A stretch of 44,738 nt of DNA from a virus. The notes beneath the pieces were generated by a model. The model worked only from the letters and a program-made list of their open reading frames with translations, did no database searches and was not told the DNA's origin. Below are positions 6,114 to 14,434 of the stretch, one piece after another; position 1 is the first letter of the stretch; every line of letters starts with the position of its first letter. The translations under genes and the position numbers were made by a program. The stretch is taken from the IMG/VR virus record IMGVR_UViG_3300046529_000389, positions 1-44,738 of that record; one strand, written 5' to 3'.

Positions 6114-6598
6114 GTCAGAACGTCTCGCTCTCGCAACTTGGCCCCGCAGCACGCGCTCAAGCAGCGAAGTTGATCGCCGACGAAACACGACGGCGCAAGC
6201 ACGACGCTGCCCTGAAGGTCAACCCTAACCCATTGCCCGCAAACCATAATCCAGATACGCGACGCGCCATCAGCTTCACCATGCCGATCCCGCCCAGCGT
6301 GAATCACCTGTTCAAGAATGCGGGCAAGCAGCGGATCAAGACGGCGGAATATGTCGATTGGATACAGCGCGCCGCCATCGCATTGCAGGCGCAAGCGGTT
6401 CCTTATACGTGCGGCAATATCGCTATATACCTTCTGATACACCGCGTGGCGCTCAACAGTGATATTGATAATCGCATCAAGAGCGCGCTCGATGCGCTCG
6501 TGCGCAATCATGTAATTGATAATGATCGTCATGTCGTAGAAATCCATGCGGCATGGGCAGAAGTTGAAACTTGCACGGTTCGCGTCGAGCCGCGCTAA
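6110..6598 (+). CDS. rusA: RusA family Holliday junction resolvase
   Basis: Cleaves four-way junctions made during phage replication and recombination. The core is typical of the RusA family: PIPPSVNHLFKN at residues 59-70, then SDIDNRIKSALDAL at 117-130 with the metal-binding Asp residues, and VIDNDRHVVE at 135-144. The extra N-terminal stretch of about 50 residues before the core is polar and probably disordered. The start at 6110 is chosen because it overlaps the previous stop and upstream in-frame codons lie inside the zinc-ribbon gene. It works with the recombinase at 4421 and the replication genes downstream. Confidence 0.9.
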   Translation: MSQNVSLSQLGPAARAQAAKLIADETRRRKHDAALKVNPNPLPANHNPDTRRAISFTMPIPPSVNHLFKNAGKQRIKTAEYVDWIQRAAIALQAQAVPYTCGNIAIYLLIHRVALNSDIDNRIKSALDALVRNHVIDNDRHVVEIHAAWAEVETCTVRVEPR

Positions 6599-6813
6599 CC
6601 GTCCGCTACATGACCGATATAATTAATTCATATTTCTGCCCCTTATGTCTTGTAACCGACAGTTGATGGTGAAACACTAACCATTGCGCGGCCACTGGTC
6701 CGGCTGATCCCCGGGCAACGAGCCGCTCTTTCACTGCCCTCGCCTCCCATAGGGGCTTAGGCGGCGCCGCGCACTTTTAACCCTTGTGGGAGGGGGTCAT
6801 ATGGGAGGTGATT
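6599..6813. other. intergenic region before the replication initiator
   Basis: No convincing gene. It holds an AT-rich patch with TATAAT at 6618-6623, but no -35 box at the right distance. The last bases carry a near-perfect Shine-Dalgarno (GGGAGGTGATT, 6803-6813) that fixes the TTG start of the next gene. Confidence 0.5.
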
Positions 6814-7485
6814 TTGCCGCGTATCCGCACAATCAAACCAGAGTTTCCGCAGTCAGAATCAATGGGCCGGGTCTCGCGAGATGCCCGGCTTTTGTTCATC
6901 CAGATTTGGACCCTGTGCGACGATTCGGGAAAGTCTCGCGCATCCTCGCGAGCCCTCGCGAGCCTTCTCTACCCTTTCGACAATGACGTAAATACACTTA
7001 TTGAGGGTTGGTTGGATGAGCTTGAGAAAGAGGGCTGCATCCGCCGATATCGGATAGATAGCACCACTTACCTAGATATACCTAACTGGTTGAAACATCA
7101 AAAGATTGACCATCCTTCTAAGTCCCGAATACCGGACTTTCGCGAGGACTCGCGAATCTTCGCGAGTGTGTCGCGAACCCTCGCGACTGACCTAGGACCT
7201 AGGACCTTAGAAGATACACAGGAGGTTTTAGAAGATAAAACCTCCTGTGCAGATTTCGATTTGAAGGCAAGGCTCTTTGGCGATTGCACCAGTTGGTTAT
7301 CAGCTACTAACGGTGGTCAGCCGGACAAGTACCGTGCTCAAATCGGAAAATGGATTCGCGATCACGGCACCGAAAAAACATTTGCTGCTTTTTTTGATTC
7401 GCAAAAAGAAAACCCGCAAGGTGATCGCGTCGCGTACATCACCCGCGTACTGACACCCCGCCCGAAGAGGGTGCCACAGATATGA
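6814..7485 (+). CDS. phage replication initiator / replisome organiser-like protein (223 aa)
   Basis: The N-terminal half (residues about 1-100) matches the pattern of phage O-type and DnaD-like initiators: PRIRTIKPEFPQSESM, then a winged-helix core with RLLFIQIWTLCDDSG, LASLLYPFDND and GCIRRYRIDSTTYLDIPNWLKHQ in separate blocks. A poorly conserved linker follows, and a C-terminal domain of about 75 residues may contact the helicase. It should bind the origin and load the primase-helicase encoded immediately downstream. The start is TTG 6814, since GGGAGGTGATT precedes it directly and the protein then begins like its relatives. The linker-coding DNA contains the origin-like array described separately. 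Confidence 0.8.
   Translation: MPRIRTIKPEFPQSESMGRVSRDARLLFIQIWTLCDDSGKSRASSRALASLLYPFDNDVNTLIEGWLDELEKEGCIRRYRIDSTTYLDIPNWLKHQKIDHPSKSRIPDFREDSRIFASVSRTLATDLGPRTLEDTQEVLEDKTSCADFDLKARLFGDCTSWLSATNGGQPDKYRAQIGKWIRDHGTEKTFAAFFDSQKENPQGDRVAYITRVLTPRPKRVPQI
6874..7186. other. helically phased TCGCGA palindrome array, putative origin iterons
   Basis: TCGCGA occurs at 6874, 6946, 6956, 7140, 7150, 7160, 7171 and 7181. CTCGCG at 6935 adds a partial site in phase with the second group. Spacings within the groups are 10, 10, 10, 11 and 10 bases, one helical turn. Since ten is not a multiple of three the sites fall in different codon frames, so protein coding alone does not explain the phasing. An origin inside the initiator gene has the lambda O gene as precedent. 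Confidence 0.65.
7191..7249. other. 7-bp direct repeats and 13-bp perfect hairpin next to the phased array
   Basis: CCTAGGA, CCTAGGA and CCTTAGA run head to tail at 7191-7211. A perfect inverted repeat follows: CACAGGAGGTTTT at 7217-7229, a 7-base loop, and its complement at 7237-7249. TTAGAAGATA appears twice, at 7207 and 7228, 21 bases apart. The hairpin could be a single-strand initiation site, part of the origin, or an mRNA structure that affects translation of the helicase gene downstream. Confidence 0.6.
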
Positions 7486-9179
7486 ACCTCGCCGAAAAAC
7501 TTTCCTCGAACGGCATTCGCCTGAGCAGCTACGCGAACGGCAGTTACAAAATTCGCTGCCCGCAATGCTCCGACCGGCGCAAAGACAAAAACGATCCTTG
7601 CCTGTCGGTGACAGTCAGCGACGAAGGCGCTGTGTGGAAGTGCTGGAACGATTGCGGCTTTGTTGGCGCCGTGAATGACCGCGAGCCAGCGCAGGTTGTT
7701 CGCTTCAAGACTCGGCCAAGTGAGATACCAACCATCGGGCCGATCTTCCACGACGCAATGCGCTTCTTCGAATCGCGCGGCATATCCGCGCAAACACTTC
7801 GGGAAGCTGGTGTCGGATGTTGCTCAACGTTCATTCCAGCGAAGCAAGCGGTTGTTCCCTGTGTCGCGTTTCCTTATCGCGAACCGGGCGGCGCCATCGT
7901 CAACATCAAGTTTCGCACGCTCGATAAGCAATTCGCTCAGGTGAAGGGCGCTAAAAAGATTTTGTTTGGGTGGGATCGCGTGAATCTCGATGAAAGCCAA
8001 CTCGTGTTATGCGAGGGCGAGATTGATGCGCTCTCGCTTACCGAGGCAGGCGTTGTCAACGCATGTTCGGTTCCTGATGGCGCATCGGATCGCAAGTGGG
8101 AATTTCTCAACGACCCGGAGTTAGCCGACTTCAAGCGCATCGTCATTGCGGGTGATCGCGACGAGAAAGGCGAAGTTCTCAGTACAGAGCTTGCGAGGCG
8201 CTTTGGCTTCGAGCGTTGTTGGAAGCCAGCGTGGCCGGATGGATGCAAAGACGCGAATGATGTTCTCGTGAAGCACGGCAAGGAAGCGCTTGAAACTTGC
8301 ATTGCTCTCGCTGCGCCGTTTCCCGTCGAAGGTTTGCATATCGCCGACGAGTACGAACCCGATTATTGGGAATTGTATGATGGCGGTCGCCGTCGCGGAC
8401 TAAGCACCGGATGGCCTAGCGTCGATAAGCGCATGACAATTCGCGGCGGTGAGTTGTCGGTTGTCACCGGGATACCGGGCAGCGGAAAATCGGAGTTCAT
8501 CGATGCTGTTTGCGTCAACATGGCAAACTCGCATCAATGGAAATTTGCGTTGTGTAGTTTTGAAAATCCTCCCGAGGAACACTTAGCGAAGTTGGCGGAA
8601 AAATACATTGCCCGACCATTCTTCGATGGTCCAACTCAACGCATGAGCAGGCAGCAAGCCGCTGACGCGCTGCTTTGGGCGCGTGATAGATTTTTCTTCA
8701 TTCGGTCGAAAGACGACGCAATAACCGTGGGATGGATTTTAGAAAAAGCACGCGCGGCGGTTATCCAGTACGGCGTCAAAGGGCTGGTGATTGATCCGTA
8801 CAACGAGATCGAACATCAGCGACCGCCCGGCCTGACCGAAACCGAATACGTGAGCGACATGCTCAATCGCATTAAGCATTTTGCGCGCAACCACGATCTG
8901 CATGTTTGGTTCGTCGCACATCCAGCAAAGCCAATGCGAACGCGCGAAGGTGATTATCCAGTGCCGAGCCTTTACGACATCAGCGGATCGGCGAATTGGA
9001 GCAACAAGGCGGATATCGGCGTTGTCGTTGAGCGCCACTTCGAGGAGAACAATCGCAGCGTAACGATTCACGTCAAAAAAGTTCGCTTCAAGTCGATTGG
9101 CATTGCGGGTACCGCCCGGCTTGAGTACGACCGCGCAACCGGAATTTATTCTGAACCAGAGATTGGATTTGATTCATGA
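7482..9179 (+). CDS. bifunctional primase-helicase (T7 gp4 / Twinkle-like)
   Basis: Makes primers and unwinds DNA at the fork. In order: an N-terminal zinc-binding domain with CPQC at 26-29 and C54/C58, a TOPRIM primase fold with CEGEIDALSL at 177-186 and GDRDEKG at 224-230, then a RecA-like SF4 helicase with Walker A GIPGSGKS at 330-337, Walker B LVIDPYNE at 435-442, and WFVAHP at 476-481. The length of 565 residues is normal for the family. The ATG overlaps the initiator stop (ATGA). No phage DNA polymerase is recognisable nearby, so host polymerase is probably recruited. Confidence 0.93.
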   Translation: MNLAEKLSSNGIRLSSYANGSYKIRCPQCSDRRKDKNDPCLSVTVSDEGAVWKCWNDCGFVGAVNDREPAQVVRFKTRPSEIPTIGPIFHDAMRFFESRGISAQTLREAGVGCCSTFIPAKQAVVPCVAFPYREPGGAIVNIKFRTLDKQFAQVKGAKKILFGWDRVNLDESQLVLCEGEIDALSLTEAGVVNACSVPDGASDRKWEFLNDPELADFKRIVIAGDRDEKGEVLSTELARRFGFERCWKPAWPDGCKDANDVLVKHGKEALETCIALAAPFPVEGLHIADEYEPDYWELYDGGRRRGLSTGWPSVDKRMTIRGGELSVVTGIPGSGKSEFIDAVCVNMANSHQWKFALCSFENPPEEHLAKLAEKYIARPFFDGPTQRMSRQQAADALLWARDRFFFIRSKDDAITVGWILEKARAAVIQYGVKGLVIDPYNEIEHQRPPGLTETEYVSDMLNRIKHFARNHDLHVWFVAHPAKPMRTREGDYPVPSLYDISGSANWSNKADIGVVVERHFEENNRSVTIHVKKVRFKSIGIAGTARLEYDRATGIYSEPEIGFDS

Positions 9180-9418
9180 GCGATGTATCCACGAATACAT
9201 ACCGCATCATCACACTCAACGGCTTGACCGTGGACTTCCAATCGAAGAACTCGATTGAGGCGCTGTGGGTGTTGATTCGCGGTGAGGGATATTTCCAGCG
9301 GCAGGAGCACGGGCGCATCGCGCAGCGCATCCCGTTTCACGCTATCGCCTCGATGGAAATCATCGATCCGCAACGCACGGCGGTTTACGCGCCTGCCGCG
9401 TCGGAAGCGCGAAATTGA
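9176..9418 (+). CDS. hypothetical protein (80 aa)
   Basis: Unrecognised small beta-rich protein. The ATG overlaps the stop of the primase-helicase and the stop overlaps the next start. It has no membrane segment or metal motif. The position between replication and lysis/packaging genes does not settle its role. Confidence 0.65.
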   Translation: MSDVSTNTYRIITLNGLTVDFQSKNSIEALWVLIRGEGYFQRQEHGRIAQRIPFHAIASMEIIDPQRTAVYAPAASEARN

Positions 9419-9687
9419 ACGCGGTTGACACGATGCAACCAAGGCGCGTAGTCTTGGGCATGGGTTGGGATGAAATCGAAGGGATTTTGAGGCATGTGCT
9501 CACGTCGCTGGGCGGCGCACTCGTGGCGCAAGGCGTGATTTCAAACGGCCAACTAACCGACGTGGTTGGCGCGATTTGCGTGCTTGGCGGCGTTGGCTGG
9601 TCGCTCTGGCAAAAGCGCCAACAGCGCCAGCAAGTCGTTACCGCAGCCGCAACCGGCGTGGTCCCGGCGCAGGCGAAACCGGCATGA
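9415..9687 (+). CDS. holin-like protein, Pam3-gp28 type (90 aa)
   Basis: Resembles the short phage holins of the Pam3 gp28 type: an amphipathic helix GILRHVLTSLGGALVAQG (residues about 22-39), then DVVGAICVLGGVGWSLWQKR with one membrane helix and a basic end. Such proteins permeabilise the inner membrane to trigger lysis. The start is uncertain: TTG 9415 overlaps the previous stop, while ATG 9433 or 9460 would give shorter forms without an obvious Shine-Dalgarno. No endolysin is seen next to it. Confidence 0.65.
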   Translation: MNAVDTMQPRRVVLGMGWDEIEGILRHVLTSLGGALVAQGVISNGQLTDVVGAICVLGGVGWSLWQKRQQRQQVVTAAATGVVPAQAKPA

Positions 9688-10016
9688 ATCACCAATTCGC
9701 AACTCCCGAATCCAACCAGCATCCCCCAGGCTGCGAGCGCAGCATGCATGCCGGGCAGAACGGCGACCGAGCGGGAGTTGCGATTCATGGCGAGGCCAAT
9801 CCTCGACATGAGGCAAACAAAACTCGGGATGAGCGCAGGGGGTTTATGCCCGACATGCTGGCCGACGATGATCCGTTTTGCGATACGAGCGTGAACAGCA
9901 TTCTCGCCGATCCCGACGACGACAACGACGACGATATCGGCATCATGAGTTTTGAAAAAGACGATGGCGATGGCGACGAAGAAGCCGACGAAGGCGACGA
10001 CGAATATCTCGACTGA
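9684..10016 (+). CDS. acidic hypothetical protein before the terminase (110 aa)
   Basis: A hydrophilic, probably disordered protein with a very acidic C-terminus (runs of Asp and Glu from about residue 78 on). The ATG overlaps the holin-like gene stop, and the 3' end overlaps the start of the large terminase by about 50 bases. The position is where a small terminase subunit is often found, but no helix-turn-helix is visible, so I do not assign that role. Confidence 0.6.
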   Translation: MNHQFATPESNQHPPGCERSMHAGQNGDRAGVAIHGEANPRHEANKTRDERRGFMPDMLADDDPFCDTSVNSILADPDDDNDDDIGIMSFEKDDGDGDEEADEGDDEYLD

Positions 10017-11976
10017 GCCGGTCACAACGGCGGTCGATTTTCAGGCTGCACTCGATGATGTGCAGCTTTTGCTTTTCAAAGATCGCCAGCGCGCGCACGC
10101 AACGTTGTTCGGCGGCGAGCAACGCAAATCAAACAAGACGCCGCTCTTTCACGCCGAGATGATCGATGATTTTCACGACTTGTCTGAAGCGATGCGCTTC
10201 GTATGCGACATCGCGTTTCGCGGTGCTGCAAAGACGACACTCAGCGAAGAAGGCGTTTGCATCAAGGCCGTCTTTCGCGAGTTTCGTCACTGCTTGTTGC
10301 TTTCCTCAACCGCCGACATTGCCGCGATGCGCTTGCACGCCATCAAACGGCAATTCGAACGCAACGAATCGATCATCGAGATTTTCGGCAACCTCGTGTC
10401 TCGTCCTTGGGGCGATGATTACATCGAGCTTGCCAACGGACTTGTCATCCAAGCGAAAGGTCGCGGGCAAGCCATTCGCGGGATCAAGGAAGAAGATATC
10501 CGACCCGATCTAATCATTCCCGATGATATCGAAGATTGGCGCAGCGTCGCATCGGCAACGCAACTCGACAAGACGCGCTCATGGTTCGAGTCTGAAGTTA
10601 TCGCATCGGGCGACATGCCGAATTTGCGCGTGCGCATGTACGCGAACGACATGGGGCCTGATTGCCTCGCGAACAAACTCAAACTTCCAAACAGCGGGTG
10701 GACCGTGAAAGTCTATCCGTGGCTGGTGAAGGACGCGAAGGGCAAGGAGCAATCAATTTGGGAGGATCGCTATCCGCTGAAGGTTTGTCTTGCGAAGCGC
10801 GCCGAGATGTACGAACGCGGCAGCGGCGACGATTACGAGCGCGAGTTCATGTGTTCATCGGCGCGACCGGAATCGCGCATCTTCCGCGACGAGATGCAGA
10901 AGGTCGATGCGCGCGTTCGCGTCTACGAGCCGGTCAACGTGATGATCGTGCCCGAGCCGATGCACAGCGGCACGCAGATCGCCGCTTGCGCGGGCGCGGC
11001 ATGGTCATGGGTCAAAGACAAGTTGATCGTGTGGGAACTCTGGTCGCGCCGCCTTGCGGCGAGCGAGATCGTTGTCGAAGCGCAGCGCATGGATGCGCTA
11101 TATCGCCCGGTGAATATCGGCGTGCTGCATCAGCCGTGGCACGATTGGCTGCACGCATCGCTATCGCTGCCGAACATCGTGCCGCTGCGCCCGCTCGCAA
11201 ACGATCTTGATTTCATTCGCGCGTTGCAACCCTTCCTCGCGAACAAGCAAGTTATCTTCGCGGAAGACGTGGCCCAGGCGTGGTCGCAATTCCTCGCCTT
11301 TCCGAACGGACAGATCGAAGCGCCACGAGCGCTCGCCTTCGCGCTGCACCCCGCGATGCGCCAAGCGCAACCGATGTACGGCGACTTCGATACGTCCAAC
11401 ATCCTGCCCGACATGGCGATGGAGTCAGGCCCGGCAACGCTTGTTATCAGCGCAAGCGATCGCTTAGTGGCAGGCGCGCTGTGTCAAGCGGGCGGGCGCG
11501 GCTTGCGCATCTTCGCCGACTGGATGGAGGAAGGCGACCCCAGCGAGATTGCGCCGCGCATCTTGCAGAGCGCGAACCTGACGGCGTTGCGTCACTGCAA
11601 CATCATCATGCCCGCGCGTTGCTTCGAGCGCGGCAAAGATCGGCTGGCAGCGGCGCTGCGGCGCATGGGCATTCAGGCCAGCGCTGGCGCGGACGAAGCC
11701 ATCGGGCGCGACGAGTTGCGCCGAATGCTGCGCGAACAAGCAAGGGGATTGCCGAGGCTGATGGTATGGGACACGGCGCGCTGGACGCTCAGCGCCTTTC
11801 TCGCGGGCTACCAGACCGATACCGACGAAGGCCCCTACAAGCTGGCGATGGAGGGGGTTGAGGCGTTAGCGTCGCTGATGGCAATCGGCGGGCTTGATGA
11901 CGATGCGCGCACGAACGCAACAGCGCGCGATGGCCGCGCGTACTTCAGCGCAAGGCCGGTGGAGCGAGTGCGATGA
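9964..11976 (+). CDS. terminase large subunit, unusual C-terminal half (670 aa)
   Basis: The packaging motor ATPase. A Walker A-like motif FRGAAKTT lies at about residues 85-92 and a Walker B-like LIIPDDIED at about 183-191, as in phage large terminases. The middle part (about 320-470) has the layout of the RNase H-like nuclease domain, but the expected acidic residues seem replaced: VPEPMHSG where a GxDxA motif is usual, and APRALAFALH where D-DALAYA is usual. A further 180 residues at the C-terminus resemble a second nuclease-like fold (PRLMVWDTARWTLSAFLAGY, then GPYKLAMEGVEALASL). ATG 9964 is the first ATG; TTG 9952 is an alternative. Confidence 0.85.
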   Translation: MAMATKKPTKATTNISTEPVTTAVDFQAALDDVQLLLFKDRQRAHATLFGGEQRKSNKTPLFHAEMIDDFHDLSEAMRFVCDIAFRGAAKTTLSEEGVCIKAVFREFRHCLLLSSTADIAAMRLHAIKRQFERNESIIEIFGNLVSRPWGDDYIELANGLVIQAKGRGQAIRGIKEEDIRPDLIIPDDIEDWRSVASATQLDKTRSWFESEVIASGDMPNLRVRMYANDMGPDCLANKLKLPNSGWTVKVYPWLVKDAKGKEQSIWEDRYPLKVCLAKRAEMYERGSGDDYEREFMCSSARPESRIFRDEMQKVDARVRVYEPVNVMIVPEPMHSGTQIAACAGAAWSWVKDKLIVWELWSRRLAASEIVVEAQRMDALYRPVNIGVLHQPWHDWLHASLSLPNIVPLRPLANDLDFIRALQPFLANKQVIFAEDVAQAWSQFLAFPNGQIEAPRALAFALHPAMRQAQPMYGDFDTSNILPDMAMESGPATLVISASDRLVAGALCQAGGRGLRIFADWMEEGDPSEIAPRILQSANLTALRHCNIIMPARCFERGKDRLAAALRRMGIQASAGADEAIGRDELRRMLREQARGLPRLMVWDTARWTLSAFLAGYQTDTDEGPYKLAMEGVEALASLMAIGGLDDDARTNATARDGRAYFSARPVERVR

Positions 11977-12299
11977 CAACGCGACGCGGATTCATTGCGG
12001 GCATTGGCGCGCTGCTGTGCGCGCCCGCTATCGTGCGCGCTTCAAGCCTCATGCCTCTCTCGTTTTGGCGTGTCCCTGGGTTGTACGAACGTGTGATGTG
12101 GGGAGATGCTATCGCCCAAACCGACATTGAGAAATTTATTGCCGACGAGGTATTGCCGCTGGCGAAGCGCCAACTCCAAATTTATCAGTTTGACGATCCG
12201 CTCATGCTTCCCCCAGGCACGATCACGCATCCCATAATCAGCGTGCATCCAAACTACACGGCTACACGCTGGGCGCCCTGCCACGTTTATGTGGATTGA
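11973..12299 (+). CDS. Tat-signal small protein with capsid-arm-like motif (108 aa)
   Basis: The N-terminus is a twin-arginine signal: TTRRGFIAGIGALLCAPAIVRA (shown here only as RRGF plus the hydrophobic core, residues 4-23). Residues 60-73, VLPLAKRQLQIYQF, and 95-100, YTATRW, closely match the major capsid protein at 24-37 (VLPLALKELSVYQF) and 51-56 (WTATRW). The gene lies between terminase and portal with ATGA overlap upstream. I know of no assigned function. It may be an exported decoy or an assembly factor sharing the capsid N-arm; both are guesses. Confidence 0.75.
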   Translation: MTTRRGFIAGIGALLCAPAIVRASSLMPLSFWRVPGLYERVMWGDAIAQTDIEKFIADEVLPLAKRQLQIYQFDDPLMLPPGTITHPIISVHPNYTATRWAPCHVYVD

Positions 12300-12304
12300 G
12301 ATCA

Positions 12305-14434
12305 ATGGCAACCGATAGCAAGACACGCGCCCGCGACGATGAGTTGATGGACGATGATGACATCGCCAAGCAAGCCGAGAAGATTTACGATTACGTCAGC
12401 AAGGGATGGGATGAGCAGCGCGAGCGCACCGACAAGCTGCTTGACCTTTGGGAACTCTACAACTGCGAGCTAGGGCGCTATCAGAATTATTCCGGCATGT
12501 CGAAAATCTTCGTGCCGATTGTACGCAACGCGGTCAACGCGCTTGTCGTGCGCTACGTCAACCAGAGTTTTCCCAACTCGGGCCGTCATGTCGAATGCGT
12601 CTCGGGCGAGGATGACACGCCTTACGCACTTCTTGCGCTGATTGAACACTACATCGCCGAAAGCAAGTTGCGCACGCAGGCCGCGACCGAGTTGTTGACC
12701 AACGGCCAGATCGAAGGGCAATACAACGCCTATTTCCATTGGAACCGCAGAACGCGCACCGTCGTGACGCGCGAATCGCGACCGATCAAGGTTGCGGGCA
12801 TCGAGACGCCCGAGATGGGCGAGCTTGAGGTCACGATGGAAGAAACCATCGAAGATTCGTTCCCGCAGCCCGAAGTGCTGCATGACAGCGACGTTCTTGT
12901 CCTGCCCGCAACCGCTGGCTCTATCGATGAGGCGCTTGAGTCGGGCGGCTGCGTCGCGGTGATGCGGCGCTGGACCAAAGCGCAAATCGAGAAGATGGAG
13001 GATGACGGCGATATCTCGGAAGACACCGCCGACGACTTGATCGATCTTCTCGGCCAAGGCAGCGGCGACAAGGTGCGTGACGCGGAACGCAAACTCGCCA
13101 ACTCCATCGGTATTCAATTCAGTCGCGGCAAGTCGTGGTCGCAAGTGTGGGAGGTTTGGCACAAATTCGAGGTAGATGGCGAGCGCCGCTTGTGCCGCGC
13201 GTTCTTTACCGGCGAGAAGAAAACCGGGAGCATCAAACTCAATCCGAATTGGAATGATCGCTGCCCGGTGGTGTCGGCGCCGGTCAAGAAAGTGCCCGGT
13301 GTCTTCAAGGGCGAATCGCCCGTCGCCGCGTGTAAGGATATGCAATGTCTCGCCAACGACATGATCAACGAAGGCGCGGACATGATGTACTACACACTCG
13401 CGCCTATCGTGACCGTCAATCCGCAGTTGGTCACAAAATGGAAGGAGCTTGTCGCCGACATCGGGGCCGTGTGGCCCGTGCAACCCGATGGCGTCAAGAT
13501 GTTCGAGTGGCCGAATAAGATTCGCGAGGCGCTTGAGGTTGTCGGCGTGTGTAAGGTCGGAATCTTTGAAGCGTTGCAGGTCAACCCCGCGATGCTCGCG
13601 CAGCAGACCTCCAAGCCCGGCGCTAAAAGAAACCAAGCGGAGGTCGCGCTTGAGCAGCAAGTGGACCTGTTGCAGACAAGCGACGCTGTTACGAACTTCG
13701 AGGAAGAAATCTTGACGCCCTTCGTGCAATGGGCGGCGGAGTCGGATCACCAATACCGCGAGAAGGAAATTCTTGTCCGCGAGTTCGGCGATCTCGGCAT
13801 GAAGGCCGGGATGGAGCGCATCAAACCTATCCAGTGGGGCAAAAGATGGATGCTCAAATGGATCGGCGTCGAAGCGCAGCGTAACGCTTCCAACATCCAG
13901 CAGATCATTTCATCCATCAACATCGTGAAAGAGATTCCGCCCGATGCCTATATCGGTCGGCGCCTCGATCTCGCCCCCGCCATCGACTTCCTGATCGGCG
14001 TGACCTGCGGCACGACATTGGCCCGTAAAGTCTGGTTAAATACCTGGGAAGAACAAACCATCCCTGTAGAACAGGAGAACCAGATGCTCGCGGAAGGGTT
14101 CGAGGTCATCACGCATCCCGCCGACGATGACGCCAAGCACCTTCAGGCGCATATGCAGGTGCCGCCCGGCCCGACGCGGGACGCCCATATCGCCATGCAC
14201 CAGCGCGCCATCGAAATGAAAATGAAGGCGCAGATGATGCAGCAGATGCAACAAATGGGGATGGCGCCCAACCAGCCGGGGCAGGCCGGGGCCAGACCCC
14301 GACGCACAGCGCAAGGGGGCCGCGCTGGCGCGCAAGTCGCCAACCCCCGTCAGGGGTTCCAGGCCCCAGGAGCGATCAGAGCAGATTCGCTGCCTAAAGC
14401 AGGCGCGTTAGTACCGCCCCGGCGGGCAGGCTAA
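12305..14434 (+). CDS. portal protein (P22-like, 709 aa)
   Basis: Forms the dodecameric portal at one capsid vertex for DNA passage. The N-terminal part (MSKIFVPIVRNAVNALVVRY at about 60-80), the central VPGVFKGESPVAACKDMQ, and the helical stem/crown region with AMLAQQTSKPGAKRNQAEV follow the pattern of P22-type podovirus portals. The C-terminus has PPGPTRDAHIAMHQRAIEMK, then a disordered Gly/Pro/Arg tail ending PKAGALVPPRRAG. ATG 12305 is chosen over an upstream TTG. The last 13 codons exist again, synonymously recoded, at 15075-15116 beyond the antisense HNH gene. Confidence 0.9.
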   Translation: MATDSKTRARDDELMDDDDIAKQAEKIYDYVSKGWDEQRERTDKLLDLWELYNCELGRYQNYSGMSKIFVPIVRNAVNALVVRYVNQSFPNSGRHVECVSGEDDTPYALLALIEHYIAESKLRTQAATELLTNGQIEGQYNAYFHWNRRTRTVVTRESRPIKVAGIETPEMGELEVTMEETIEDSFPQPEVLHDSDVLVLPATAGSIDEALESGGCVAVMRRWTKAQIEKMEDDGDISEDTADDLIDLLGQGSGDKVRDAERKLANSIGIQFSRGKSWSQVWEVWHKFEVDGERRLCRAFFTGEKKTGSIKLNPNWNDRCPVVSAPVKKVPGVFKGESPVAACKDMQCLANDMINEGADMMYYTLAPIVTVNPQLVTKWKELVADIGAVWPVQPDGVKMFEWPNKIREALEVVGVCKVGIFEALQVNPAMLAQQTSKPGAKRNQAEVALEQQVDLLQTSDAVTNFEEEILTPFVQWAAESDHQYREKEILVREFGDLGMKAGMERIKPIQWGKRWMLKWIGVEAQRNASNIQQIISSINIVKEIPPDAYIGRRLDLAPAIDFLIGVTCGTTLARKVWLNTWEEQTIPVEQENQMLAEGFEVITHPADDDAKHLQAHMQVPPGPTRDAHIAMHQRAIEMKMKAQMMQQMQQMGMAPNQPGQAGARPRRTAQGGRAGAQVANPRQGFQAPGAIRADSLPKAGALVPPRRAG

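Noticed and set aside
6611-6667. 18-residue frame with a CPLC motif in the spacer before the initiator
   Set aside because: No ribosome binding site, and too short to support.
9684-10016. Small terminase subunit
   Set aside because: Right position but no helix-turn-helix; the protein is mostly acidic and disordered.
12470-13753. Minus-strand frame of 427 codons
   Set aside because: Antisense shadow of the portal gene in GC-rich DNA; no motif and no ribosome binding site.
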